Shown here one piece after another: positions 45,895 through 54,020 of a stretch of DNA of 64,000 nt. The position numbers and the translations under genes were made by a program. The stretch lies in contig CP064972.1 of the NCBI GenBank assembly GCA_016699405.1, positions 4,619,501 to 4,683,500 on the forward strand, given 5' to 3'. The DNA comes from Holophagales bacterium. GTDB taxonomy: Bacteria > Acidobacteriota > Thermoanaerobaculia > Multivoradales > JAGPDF01. The number at the start of each line of letters is the position of its first letter. The stretch's first letter is position 1. The notes under the pieces are model-generated. The model searched no databases, had not been told where the DNA came from, and was given only the letters and a program-made list of their open reading frames with translations.

Positions 45895-47078
45895 GGTTGC
45901 TCCGGGTACAACAGCCAGGGTTGCCGCAGCTCGCGAAACCGAGCCTCGTCCGCACTGAAGCTCGCGATCCACCCTTCCAGCGCCTCGTCCACACCGGACT
46001 CCAGCGCGAGAATGTCGCGCAAGCGCGTCGATCCGACGAGGAGGTCGATGGCCGGGCGGTCGATGACGAATTCGTACGGGTCCTTCCGCCAGGCGAACGG
46101 CTCGGGCCACCGCCGGGCGAGCAGGGCGATCAGCCGGACACCGAAGGCAAAGGAGCGCACCGCGGCCGCGTCGGTGACGACGAGCTCCACCCCACCGCAC
46201 ACCTCACCGGCGTGCTTCTGAAACTGCGGGCGGAAGTAGGTCGGCACGGCCCGGAGGCCCGGCGGAGCCAGGGCACCGATCGCCCCCGCGAGCTCACATG
46301 GCTCGATCCCCGGCCCGCCGACCAGATGGAAAGGTCGGGTGGTCCCGCGTCCCTCCGAAAGCTCCGTCGCCTCGAGCAGGCAGAGACCGGGATAGAGCGT
46401 CGCGGTCGCATGACTCGGCATGTTCGGAGACGGAGCGATCCACGGCCGCCCCCATTCGGGCCAGAGGGCCCGACGGTGCCAGCCCTCGACGGTCACGACC
46501 CGGAGCGCATCGCGCCAACCGCCGTGCGACGCTTCGCGGATCGCGATCTCCCCAGGCGTCAGGCCGTGGCGGACGGGGAGCTCGAAGGCCCCGACGAACG
46601 ACTCGAACCCCGGGCTGCGCCAGGGTCCCTCGACGACCTCGCCGCCGAGCGGATTCGGACGATCGAGGAACCAGACCTCGCAGCCACTTCGGGCGGCGAC
46701 CTCGGCGGCCCAGATCGCCGTCGCGACGTAGGTGTAATAGCGCGCCCCGACGTCCTGCAGATCGACCAGGAGGAGGTCGATCCCGGAGAAGACTTCGGGG
46801 GACGGTCGCAAGGTGGCGAGCGAGTCGCCATAGAGCGAGTGGATCGGCACCCCTGTCCACGGGTCGAGGCGTTCGCGCGCCGCGATCATGTCCTGCTCGA
46901 CGCCGTAGTAGCCGTGCTCCGGAGCAAGTAGCAGGGTCGGACGGGCGACACGGGCGAGCGCGAGGTGTGCCGGCTCGAGCGACGCGCTGACCGCGGCGCC
47001 GTGCGCGAGCAGCGCGTAGCGGCGACCGCGCAGGCTCCCCGGGTCGGAAAGCAGCCGATCGAGACCGGTGGCGATCAT
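45891..47078 (-). CDS. DUF1343 family protein, NamZ-like exo-beta-N-acetylmuramidase
   Basis: This 395-aa protein has the family motifs LLAPEHGYYG, DLQDVGARYYTYVATAIWA and FLDRPNPLGG. Characterised DUF1343 members cleave terminal N-acetylmuramic acid from peptidoglycan fragments. No signal peptide is visible in this start, so it may act on recycled muropeptides in the cytoplasm, or a start further upstream may have been missed. It is coupled to the hypothetical gene downstream. Confidence 0.85.
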   Translation of the reverse strand: MIATGLDRLLSDPGSLRGRRYALLAHGAAVSASLEPAHLALARVARPTLLLAPEHGYYGVEQDMIAARERLDPWTGVPIHSLYGDSLATLRPSPEVFSGIDLLLVDLQDVGARYYTYVATAIWAAEVAARSGCEVWFLDRPNPLGGEVVEGPWRSPGFESFVGAFELPVRHGLTPGEIAIREASHGGWRDALRVVTVEGWHRRALWPEWGRPWIAPSPNMPSHATATLYPGLCLLEATELSEGRGTTRPFHLVGGPGIEPCELAGAIGALAPPGLRAVPTYFRPQFQKHAGEVCGGVELVVTDAAAVRSFAFGVRLIALLARRWPEPFAWRKDPYEFVIDRPAIDLLVGSTRLRDILALESGVDEALEGWIASFSADEARFRELRQPWLLYPEQP

Positions 47079-47166
47079 CGTTCGAAGCGCTCCATCGGCA
47101 CGGTCGTCATCCGCACTCGCCCTCCCCGTCCCCGGTTGGCTGCGATGCTAGCATCCGCTCCCCGCG

Positions 47167-47844
47167 ATGCCACGCCGTCTCTCGGTCGTTGTTCCCGCCG
47201 TCGACGAAGCGCCGACCCTGCGCCAGAGATTCGGCGACCTGCTCGCGCTGGGCGACGAGCTCGTCGTCTCCGACGGCGGCAGCCGGGACGACACGGTCGC
47301 GCTCGCCCGCGCGGCGGGAGCCCGGATCGTCGAGGGCCCGCCGGGGCGTGGGGGACAGCTCCGGCGCGGCGCCGCCGCCGCCACCGGGGACATCCTTCTC
47401 TTCCTGCATGCGGACGTTCGTCTCCCGGCCGGTTCCGGCGAGGCGATCCGCGCGGCGGTCGACGCCGGAGCGGTGAGCGGCGCGTTCGCGCTGCGCTTCG
47501 AGCCTTCCACGCCGTTGCTCCGACTGGGCGAGCGGCTGGTGAACTGGCGAACGCGACGATTCCTCGTCCCGCTCGGCGACCAGGCGCAGTTCGTGCGGCG
47601 CGATCTGTTCAAGCGCATCGGCGGATTCCCCGACTGGCCGATCCTCGAAGACCTCGACCTCACGCTGCGGCTCCGCCGGATTCCGGGAATGGTGATCCTC
47701 CCCGGGCCGGCGGTCGTGTCCTCCCGACGATTCCTGGTGCGCGGCACCTGGCGCACCGTCGCGGTCGACTGGCTGATCTGGTCGCTCTTCCTCTGCGGCG
47801 TCTCGCCGCATCGTCTCGCGCTCCTCTATCGCCAGGTTCGCTGA
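47167..47844 (+). CDS. Glycosyltransferase family 2, TIGR04283-like
   Basis: This 225-aa GT-A enzyme has LSVVVPAVDEAPTL at the N-terminus, SDGGSRDDT as the nucleotide-sugar site, LFLHADVRLP as the DXD-like region, and the C-terminal motif FPDWPILEDLDLTLRLRR. Members of this subfamily are often labelled arsenosugar or rSAM-associated glycosyltransferases; the acceptor is not evident here. It diverges from namZ and converges on HU. Confidence 0.8.
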   Translation: MPRRLSVVVPAVDEAPTLRQRFGDLLALGDELVVSDGGSRDDTVALARAAGARIVEGPPGRGGQLRRGAAAATGDILLFLHADVRLPAGSGEAIRAAVDAGAVSGAFALRFEPSTPLLRLGERLVNWRTRRFLVPLGDQAQFVRRDLFKRIGGFPDWPILEDLDLTLRLRRIPGMVILPGPAVVSSRRFLVRGTWRTVAVDWLIWSLFLCGVSPHRLALLYRQVR

Positions 47845-47864
47845 CCGAGGAAACGACCGCGAAG

Positions 47865-47902
47865 AAAAACGAAAGCCCCGCAGCTCGGAGGAGCCACGGG
47901 GC
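47865..47902 (-). terminator. Rho-independent terminator of the HU gene
   Basis: On the minus strand GCCCCG (47902-47897) pairs with CGGGGC (47880-47875), with a second inner stem GCTC/GAGC. A T-rich tail (TTTCGTTTTTCTT) follows directly. It lies 32 bp past the HU stop in the convergent gap with the glycosyltransferase gene. Confidence 0.85.
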
Positions 47903-47933
47903 CGACGTCAAGGGGCCGAAGCCGCGCTGGAGG

Positions 47934-48224
47934 TTACTTCTTGCCCTTGTTGAGGGCGTCCTTCAGCTCCTTGCCAGCCTTGAAGCGGACGTTCTTGCTG
48001 GCCTTGATGGTGATGGTCGCGCCGGTGGCGGGGTTGCGACCCTTGCGCGCCTTGCGGGCGCTCACCGCGAAGCTGCCGAAGCCCGGAAGCTGCACGCGAT
48101 CGGCCTTCTTCAGGTGGGCGACCACCGCGCCGACGACGGCCTCGAACGCCTCGGCGGCCTGCTTCTTGGTGAGTCCCTCGACCTTGTCCGCAACGTACTC
48201 CACGATGTCAGCCTTGCCAGCCAT
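47934..48224 (-). CDS. hup: DNA-binding protein HU
   Basis: This 96-aa nucleoid protein has the family core VQLPGFGSFAVSARKARKGR NPATG (continuous in the protein), with the DNA-intercalating proline in the NPATG arm, and the C-terminal FKAGKELKDALN. It has its own promoter (48266-48294) and terminator. Confidence 0.95.
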   Translation of the reverse strand: MAGKADIVEYVADKVEGLTKKQAAEAFEAVVGAVVAHLKKADRVQLPGFGSFAVSARKARKGRNPATGATITIKASKNVRFKAGKELKDALNKGKK

Positions 48225-48265
48225 CTACTCCTCCTTGAGAGTGGTTGTGATTCGGGGTGACTGGG

Positions 48266-48294
48266 ACGTTACGACGATCTCAAACCCCTGTCAA
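48266..48294 (-). promoter_or_regulatory. Sigma70-type promoter of the HU gene
   Basis: On the minus strand a perfect TTGACA (48294-48289) is followed after 17 bases by TAACGT (48271-48266). It lies about 42 bases upstream of the ATG in the gap to rsmB. Confidence 0.75.
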
Positions 48295-48318
48295 CACGGG
48301 CTTCCGCAGCGCGCGACG

Positions 48319-49719
48319 CTATTTCACGCGTTGCAGCACCGAGACCGTGAAGCCGTCGTGACCGTCGGCAGTCGGCAGACGCCAGAGCCCCGGGCCGACG
48401 ACGTACCGGTCGATCGGCGGAGCGAGCCGCTCGGCAAGAGGCAGGAGCCGGAACTGTGGCTCGCAGGCGAGGAAGGAGGCGACCGTCTCCTCGTTCTCCT
48501 CCATCTCCAGGGAGCAAGTGATGGCCACCAGGAGACCGCCGGGGAGGACCGTGCGCGCGGCGCCGGACAGAAGCCGACCGCCGAGAGACGCCAATCGGGC
48601 GATCTCGCCCTCGGAGAGCCGCCACTTCAGCTCGGGATGCTTGCGCAGCGTCCCCGTCCCGGAGCACGGCAGGTCGACGACGACCCGGTCGAAGGCCGCC
48701 GTGGAGGGGAGCCGGCCCGCATCCGCGACCAGAATGGGCATCGCACGCCCCAGGCGCCCGGCGTTCCGTCGCATCAGCGCCACGCGCTCGACGTCCACGT
48801 CGGCGGCGACCAACCGCACCCCGGGCTCGAACGCCAGGAGCGAGAAGGCCTTGCCCCCGGGCGCAGCCGCGCAGTCGAGGATCCGCTCGCCCGCCACTGG
48901 CGGCGGCACGAGGGCCGCGACCTGGCTCGCCTCGTCCTGGACGTAGAGCTGCCCGTCGCGAAACGGCGCGGTCGTCCAGGGCAGACCCTCTCGCACCGTC
49001 AGACCGAGAGGAGCCAGGGCACTCGGCACCACCTCGATGCCCGCTTCGATCAGCGCCTCGGCCGCCAGCTCACGCCCACCGCGATCGCGAAAAGCCAGCA
49101 GGTGCAACGGTTTGCTCCGATTGTCCGCATCGAGGAGACCGCGCGCCGCCGCCGCGCCGAAGCGATCGAGCCAGCGCCGCACGAGAAAGTCGGGGTGACT
49201 CGTCTCGAGAGCGAGTCGCCGCACCGGATCCGCCTCTACGACAGGCCAGGCTTCGAGGGTCGGGGTCCGCGCGATCCGCCGGAGCACCGCGTTGACGAAG
49301 CTCGCCCCGCCGCTGTGGCTCCGTGCGTGCGCCTGATTCACCGCCTCGTCGACCGCCGCATGCGCCGGGACCCGATCGAGGAAGAGGATCTGATAGGTCG
49401 CGACCCGCAGGATCGACCGCAGCTCCGGGGCGATCGACGCGAACTCGCGATGGCTCGCCGCGGCGATCACGTGGTCGAGTCGGCGCAGCCAGCGGAGCGT
49501 CCCCAGGGCGAGCTCTCGCAGCAGCGGCCGATCGCGCTCGTCGAGGCGAGTCAGTGCGCCGTCGAGGAAGGCGTCAACCGGCGAAAGCGAGGCCAGGGTC
49601 CGGTCGACGACCCAGGCGGCCACCGCTCGCACGTCGTCCTGCGGTGAGCGTCGCGGCGTGACGCGACGGCCGGCGACCGATTCGGGCCGCCGCGGGGTCG
49701 ACTCCAGGCGCCGGCTCAT
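48319..49719 (-). CDS. rsmB: 16S rRNA (cytosine-C5)-methyltransferase RsmB
   Basis: This 466-aa enzyme has an N-terminal NusB-like domain (about residues 25-165, with FLDRVPAHAAVDEAVNQA) and a C-terminal Rossmann methyltransferase. Motifs are DCAAAPGGKAFSLL, DLPCSGTGTLRKHPELKW and TCSLEMEENE, with the two catalytic cysteines in PCSGTG and TCS. The ATG overlaps the fmt stop by 4 bp. The fmt-rsmB order is classical. Confidence 0.95.
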   Translation of the reverse strand: MSRRLESTPRRPESVAGRRVTPRRSPQDDVRAVAAWVVDRTLASLSPVDAFLDGALTRLDERDRPLLRELALGTLRWLRRLDHVIAAASHREFASIAPELRSILRVATYQILFLDRVPAHAAVDEAVNQAHARSHSGGASFVNAVLRRIARTPTLEAWPVVEADPVRRLALETSHPDFLVRRWLDRFGAAAARGLLDADNRSKPLHLLAFRDRGGRELAAEALIEAGIEVVPSALAPLGLTVREGLPWTTAPFRDGQLYVQDEASQVAALVPPPVAGERILDCAAAPGGKAFSLLAFEPGVRLVAADVDVERVALMRRNAGRLGRAMPILVADAGRLPSTAAFDRVVVDLPCSGTGTLRKHPELKWRLSEGEIARLASLGGRLLSGAARTVLPGGLLVAITCSLEMEENEETVASFLACEPQFRLLPLAERLAPPIDRYVVGPGLWRLPTADGHDGFTVSVLQRVK

Positions 49720-50666
49720 TGAAACCTCGCTCCAGGCTCGAGGCGCTCGCCGTTGGCGAACTCGCGCCCGAGAACAGCACGCCGACCCGGTCGCTGCACG
49801 CGGTCGAGCGCGAGGACCGAGCCGTCGCCCGCCGCGACCGCCAGCGCATCGCCGCGCAGCCCGAGCACCTCGCCCGCCGCGGCTCGGCTTGGCGCACGCT
49901 CCGCGAGCGCCCGCGCCGCCACCAGCCGCACCGGCGCCGCGCCGAGCTCGGCCGCGAGCCCGGGCCAAGGGGTGGCCGCGCGCAGCAGGCGAGCCAGCTC
50001 CTCGGCTGGACGGGTCCAGTCGACCCGGCCCTGTTCCCGCTTCAGCTTGCCGGCGAAGGTCACCCCGTCGGCGGGCTGCGGCCGGGGGGCAAGCTCGCCG
50101 GCACCGAGGGCGCGAACCGTCTCGACCATGACCGCCGCTCCGAGGTCGGCGAGGCGAACGAAGAGCTCGCCGGCGGTCTCCTCCGGGCCGATGGCGGCCT
50201 CGCGCTGCAGCAGGATCGGGCCGCTGTCGAGCCCGGCCTCCATCTGCATCGTGGTCACCCCGGTCCGCTCGTCTCCCGCGGCGATGGCCGCCTGAATCGG
50301 CGCCGCACCGCGCCACCGCGGCAGCAGCGAGGCGTGGAGGTTCACGCAGCCGAGCTGCGGCAGGTCGAGAAGCGCCTGCGGGAAGATCTGGCCGAACGCC
50401 ACGACGATCGCCAGGTCCGGAGCGAGCTCGGCGAGGTCGGCCAGGAACGCGGGATCGCGCACGCGCTCGACCTGCCGCAGCGGCAGTCCGTGCTCCCGGG
50501 CGAACCGCGCGACGGGCGGTGCGGTCAACGTCTGCCCGCGCCCGGCCGGACGATCCGGTTGGCTGACCACGAGGCACGGAGCGAGGCCGGCCTCGCCCAG
50601 CGCGGCGAGCGTCGGCACGGCGAAGTCGGGGGTCCCGAAGAAGACGATCTTCTCGATGCGAGGCAT
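49716..50666 (-). CDS. fmt: Methionyl-tRNA formyltransferase
   Basis: This 316-aa enzyme formylates initiator Met-tRNA. It has FFGTPDFAVPTLAALG at the start, the catalytic-core region NLHASLLPRWRGAAPIQ, and a C-terminal OB-like domain. The ATG is at 50664-50666. It follows ftsK by 32 bp. Confidence 0.95.
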   Translation of the reverse strand: MPRIEKIVFFGTPDFAVPTLAALGEAGLAPCLVVSQPDRPAGRGQTLTAPPVARFAREHGLPLRQVERVRDPAFLADLAELAPDLAIVVAFGQIFPQALLDLPQLGCVNLHASLLPRWRGAAPIQAAIAAGDERTGVTTMQMEAGLDSGPILLQREAAIGPEETAGELFVRLADLGAAVMVETVRALGAGELAPRPQPADGVTFAGKLKREQGRVDWTRPAEELARLLRAATPWPGLAAELGAAPVRLVAARALAERAPSRAAAGEVLGLRGDALAVAAGDGSVLALDRVQRPGRRAVLGREFANGERLEPGARFQ

Positions 50667-50698
50667 GCGGCAGTTCGTCGCGGAGAGCGGCGTGCGCT

Positions 50699-53146
50699 TC
50701 AGCGGTCTCCTCGGGTCGAGTCGAGCTCGGTGAAGTAGTCGGGCTTGACGAGCACGTCGCGTGGTTTCGAGCCCTGCTGCGGACCGAGCAACCCCTCGCG
50801 CTCCATGATGTCGATCAGGCGCGCGGCACGGGAGAAACCGATCCGCATGCGGCGCTGCAGGAAGCTCGCCGAGGCCTGCCGCTCGGCGACCACCAGCCGT
50901 GCCGCTTCGTCGAAGAGCTCGTCGTCGATCTCGTTGACCTCGCCGTCGGAGCCGGTGTCCGCCGGCCCTTCGAGCACCGTGGGATCGAGCTGCGGCGCGC
51001 CCTGCTTTTTCAGCCAGCGCACCAGCGCCGCCGTCTCCTGCTCGCTGATGTAGGCGCCGTGGAGGCGGATGGTCCGCGACGTCCCCGGCGGCATGAAGAG
51101 CATGTCCCCCTTGCCGAGCAGTTTTTCCGAGCCGACCTGGTCGAGGATCGTGCGCGAGTCGTGCCGGCTGGCGGTGGCGAAGGCGATGCGGCACGGGAAG
51201 TTGGCCTTGATCGTGCCGGTCAGGATGTCCACCGAGGGCCGCTGGGTCGCGACGATGAGATGGATGCCGACCGCCCGCGCCATCTGGGCGATGCGCGCGA
51301 TCGCCGTCTCGACCTCCGCCGAGGCGACCATCATCAGGTCGGCGAGCTCGTCGATGACGATGACGTAGTACGGCAGCGGCTTCAAGTCCTCGGTCGACAC
51401 CGCTTCGCCCTCGGAGAGCGAGAGGCGGTTGCGCACCTCCGGGTCGCGGATGGCGCGGTTGTAGAAGTCGATCGAGCGGACGTGCACCTCGGCGAGGAGC
51501 CGGTAGCGCCGCTCCATCTCGGCGACCGCCCAGCGCAGCGCGTTGGCCGCCTTCTTCGGTTCGACCACCACCTCGGCCTTCAGGTGCGGGATGTCGGCGT
51601 AGGCCCCGAGCTCGATCCGCTTCGGGTCGATGAAGATGAACTGCACCTGATCCCGGGTCGCACGATAGAGCAGCGAGGTGATCAGGCCCTGCAGCCCGAC
51701 GCTCTTGCCCGACCCGGTCGCGCCGGCGACCAGCAGGTGGGGCATCGTCGCCAGATCGGCGAAGTAGGGCTCCCCCTGAATGGTGACGCCGATCGCCATG
51801 GTGAGGATCGACGGCGACCGGCGGAACGCCTCCTGCGAGAGCATCGAACCGAGCCGGATCATCGCGCGCTGCCGATTCGGCACGTCGATCCCCAGGGTCG
51901 AGCGCCCGGGGATGCGATCGATGCGCACCGACTCGGCGCGCAGCGCGAGCGCGAGATCGTCCTGCAGATTGACGATCTGGCTCACCTTGACGCCCGGCGC
52001 CGGCTGGAACTCGTAGACAGTGATCACCGGCCCGGGGGTGATTCCCTCGATCGTTCCCTCGACGCCGAATTCGGCGCAGCGCGAGCGGATCGCCTCGCCG
52101 AGCCGGACCAGCTCGTCCTCGTCGACGGTCGGCTTCGCTTCGTCGATCTGCAGCAGGTTGAGCGGCGGCAGGACCGCGGCCGGCGGCTCGGCGGGAAACG
52201 GCAAGGCGCGCTGCGCCGGAGCCGCGGCGGGCGGTGCCACCAGCCCCCCCGACTCCCTCCGCGGAGGCGCCGGGGCGGACTCGGGAGCCGGAGCGACCGG
52301 CGGCGGGACGCGACGCACCGCGAACTCGCGCTCGCCGGTGCGGGTCGTCACTCGCAGCGGCGGCGGCGCCGGGCGGTCGATCGGAAGGTCGGGATCGGGG
52401 GCACGGTCGCCATCGGACTCGTCCGAGTCGTCGTCGGCCGCCGCCGACGTGGCCTGGCGCTTCTCCTCGGCTACCCGCTGGAGGTGCTTGACGATGACCC
52501 GGCGACGGGCCTTCTCCTTCGATCGCCGCTCCTGGCGACGCGCCTTGGCCAGTTGATGGTTCTGCCAGGCCTGGGCGAGCCGAGCCCGCCAGGCGGCGAT
52601 CAGCTCGCCGAGGCTGGTCTGGACGAGCAGGACGAGCCCCACCGCCGCCACCGAGGAGAGCACCAGGAGCGCCCCGGGCAGGTTGAAGCGCGACTCGAGG
52701 GTCTCGCCGAGGAGCTGGCCGAAGGCGCCGCCGCTCGGCACTCGCCCTTCGCGCCACGGCATCGAGGGCTGGAGCAGGTGCAGCAGGGCCGGCAGGCTGG
52801 CGAGCAGCAGCGCACCGCCGACGCCGCGCCCGACGACCCGCGGCCGGAGCGTCGGCCGCACGCGCTGCCAGGCGGCAGCGAGCAGCAGGACCGGGAACAG
52901 CAGGCAGGCGATACCGAAGAAGCCGAACCCGGTCGCCGAGAGGTTCGCGCCGACCGCGCCGATCAGATTCCGCGTGCGGTCGCTGCCGCCGGCGAAGAGG
53001 AGGCTCGGGTCGGTCGGAACATGGGAAAGGAAGCTGCCGGCGAGGAGGAGCCCCAGGGCTCCGAGGACGATACCGACGATCTCCCGCCCCTTGGCCGGAG
53101 AGATCTCTACCCGGGCCGGTGTCGGCCGCGGTTCGGTGGTCGCCAT
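50699..53146 (-). CDS. ftsK: DNA translocase FtsK
   Basis: This 815-aa septal DNA pump has four N-terminal membrane segments within residues 20-180 and a Pro/Arg-rich linker (about 190-320). The alpha/beta motor has Walker A AGATGSGKS near residue 470 and Walker B YYVIVIDELADLMM. The C-terminal gamma winged helix (SFLQRRMRIGFSRAARLIDI) reads polar KOPS-type sequences and activates XerCD. It is full length. Confidence 0.96.
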   Translation of the reverse strand: MATTEPRPTPARVEISPAKGREIVGIVLGALGLLLAGSFLSHVPTDPSLLFAGGSDRTRNLIGAVGANLSATGFGFFGIACLLFPVLLLAAAWQRVRPTLRPRVVGRGVGGALLLASLPALLHLLQPSMPWREGRVPSGGAFGQLLGETLESRFNLPGALLVLSSVAAVGLVLLVQTSLGELIAAWRARLAQAWQNHQLAKARRQERRSKEKARRRVIVKHLQRVAEEKRQATSAAADDDSDESDGDRAPDPDLPIDRPAPPPLRVTTRTGEREFAVRRVPPPVAPAPESAPAPPRRESGGLVAPPAAAPAQRALPFPAEPPAAVLPPLNLLQIDEAKPTVDEDELVRLGEAIRSRCAEFGVEGTIEGITPGPVITVYEFQPAPGVKVSQIVNLQDDLALALRAESVRIDRIPGRSTLGIDVPNRQRAMIRLGSMLSQEAFRRSPSILTMAIGVTIQGEPYFADLATMPHLLVAGATGSGKSVGLQGLITSLLYRATRDQVQFIFIDPKRIELGAYADIPHLKAEVVVEPKKAANALRWAVAEMERRYRLLAEVHVRSIDFYNRAIRDPEVRNRLSLSEGEAVSTEDLKPLPYYVIVIDELADLMMVASAEVETAIARIAQMARAVGIHLIVATQRPSVDILTGTIKANFPCRIAFATASRHDSRTILDQVGSEKLLGKGDMLFMPPGTSRTIRLHGAYISEQETAALVRWLKKQGAPQLDPTVLEGPADTGSDGEVNEIDDELFDEAARLVVAERQASASFLQRRMRIGFSRAARLIDIMEREGLLGPQQGSKPRDVLVKPDYFTELDSTRGDR

Positions 53147-53280
53147 CGCGTTCGCCTCGCTCTCGCTCGCGGCGCGCGAGCCCTGCGCCGCCCTCTCTTT
53201 TCCGAGGCCCCTGGGACGCGGGCTCCGCTGTCGCGGTCGCGCTGGATCTTAGCACCGCGGCCGCGGCGGGCCGGGGGTTT

Positions 53281-53312
53281 GCAAGGTCGTCGCCTCGCGC
53301 GAAGGACCTTGC
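53281..53312. repeat. Inverted repeat between hicA and ftsK
   Basis: GCAAGGTC (53281-53288) and GACCTTGC (53305-53312) are a perfect 8-bp inverted repeat with a 16-base loop. It lies in the 224-bp gap downstream of hicA and upstream of the ftsK start. No T-run follows on either strand, so a terminator role is only possible, not shown. Confidence 0.4.
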
Positions 53313-53370
53313 GGGAGTGGCCGCGAGGAGAGGGTTCGGGCCGGTGCCCAGCAGCTCGGAGTCCCCGTAA

Positions 53371-53598
53371 CTATCGGACCAGATCGGCCAGGCCGTCGCG
53401 CGTGAGCTTGCAGTCCCTCAGGATCTTCGACAGCAAGCCCGGACCGAGAGCTTCGCCAGCATGAGCGGCGACGACGGTTGTCCGACCGTCCTCGTGCCGG
53501 AGGAAATGATGGCTTCCTTTCACACGCAGATCGACGAAGCCTGCGCGCTCGAGCGCCGAGATCCGCTGCTTTCCGGTAACGGCAGGAAGGCGGCTTAC
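53371..53598 (-). CDS. hicA: HicA-type mRNA interferase toxin with a non-canonical start
   Basis: This 75-aa dsRBD-like toxin has the core SALERAGFVDLRVKGSHHFL, with the catalytic-type His in GSHH. The family usually begins with this SRLPAVTGK segment. Here the codon in the expected start position is GTA, overlapping the hicB stop as GTAA. No ATG, GTG or TTG lies in frame between a distant ATG inside hicB and this point. Either GTA initiates, or the toxin has lost its start. The reading frame is otherwise intact. Confidence 0.75.
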   Translation of the reverse strand, partial: VSRLPAVTGKQRISALERAGFVDLRVKGSHHFLRHEDGRTTVVAAHAGEALGPGLLSKILRDCKLTRDGLADLVR

Positions 53599-53810
53599 GC
53601 CGGAACCGAGACGCGCTGAACGCCTACAAAGTCGAGATTCGAGGCCTCGTCGCCCTCGACCTCGAAGCAGAGCGCGATCGCTTCTTTGATCCGCTCCATG
53701 AGTTGGTCCAGCGACTCCGCCTGCGTATGGCATCCAGGAAGCGCAGGCACGGACGCAACATAGATGCCTTCCTCGTCGCGTTCCACGACCACATCGAAAA
53801 CTCCGGTCAT
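53595..53810 (-). CDS. hicB: HicB-type antitoxin
   Basis: This 71-aa protein has the partial RNase H-like HicB fold: FDVVVERDEEGIYVASVPAL, PGCHTQAESLDQLMERIKEA. It neutralises HicA by binding. This version lacks an obvious C-terminal DNA-binding domain. The ATG at 53808-53810 begins only 10 bp from a tandem array of GGTGGCACC repeats, which therefore forms its leader or promoter region. Confidence 0.85.
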   Translation of the reverse strand: MTGVFDVVVERDEEGIYVASVPALPGCHTQAESLDQLMERIKEAIALCFEVEGDEASNLDFVGVQRVSVPA

Positions 53811-53820
53811 CCGCAGGGAG

Positions 53821-53917
53821 GAGGTGCCACCCGATTTTCCACCCAGAGGAGGTGCCACCCGATTTTCCCCGATTTTCCCCAGAGGAGGTGCCCAGAGGAG
53901 GTGCCACCCGATTTTCA
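53821..53917. repeat. Tandem array of the GGGTGGCACCTC repeat
   Basis: On the minus strand the unit reads GAAAATCGGGTGGCACCTCC followed by TCTGGG. Three full cores (53821-53832, 53849-53860, 53898-53909), one truncated unit (53881-53893) and a partial duplication of CGATTTTCCC occur in about 100 bp. It lies between hicB and the divergent Y1 transposase. The same core recurs at six places between 55.2 and 61.8 kb. Confidence 0.85.
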
Positions 53918-54020
53918 AGACCCTTCTGGTGAACCTGCAGCGCGCCAGTGGGTCTCGCGCACCCAGCACGCCGCCCCGCTTCCCGCAAGATCGCCGCCCC
54001 GCTTCTCGTCTTAGGGAGGC

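Noticed and set aside
49716..53255. Single 1179-codon minus-strand frame covering fmt and ftsK
   Set aside because: Only its 3' part (fmt) is real; the rest is out of frame with ftsK, which has its own intact frame and motifs.
53821..53917. CRISPR array
   Set aside because: Units are tandem or truncated copies of one dispersed repeat, with no unique spacers of constant length and no cas genes in the window.
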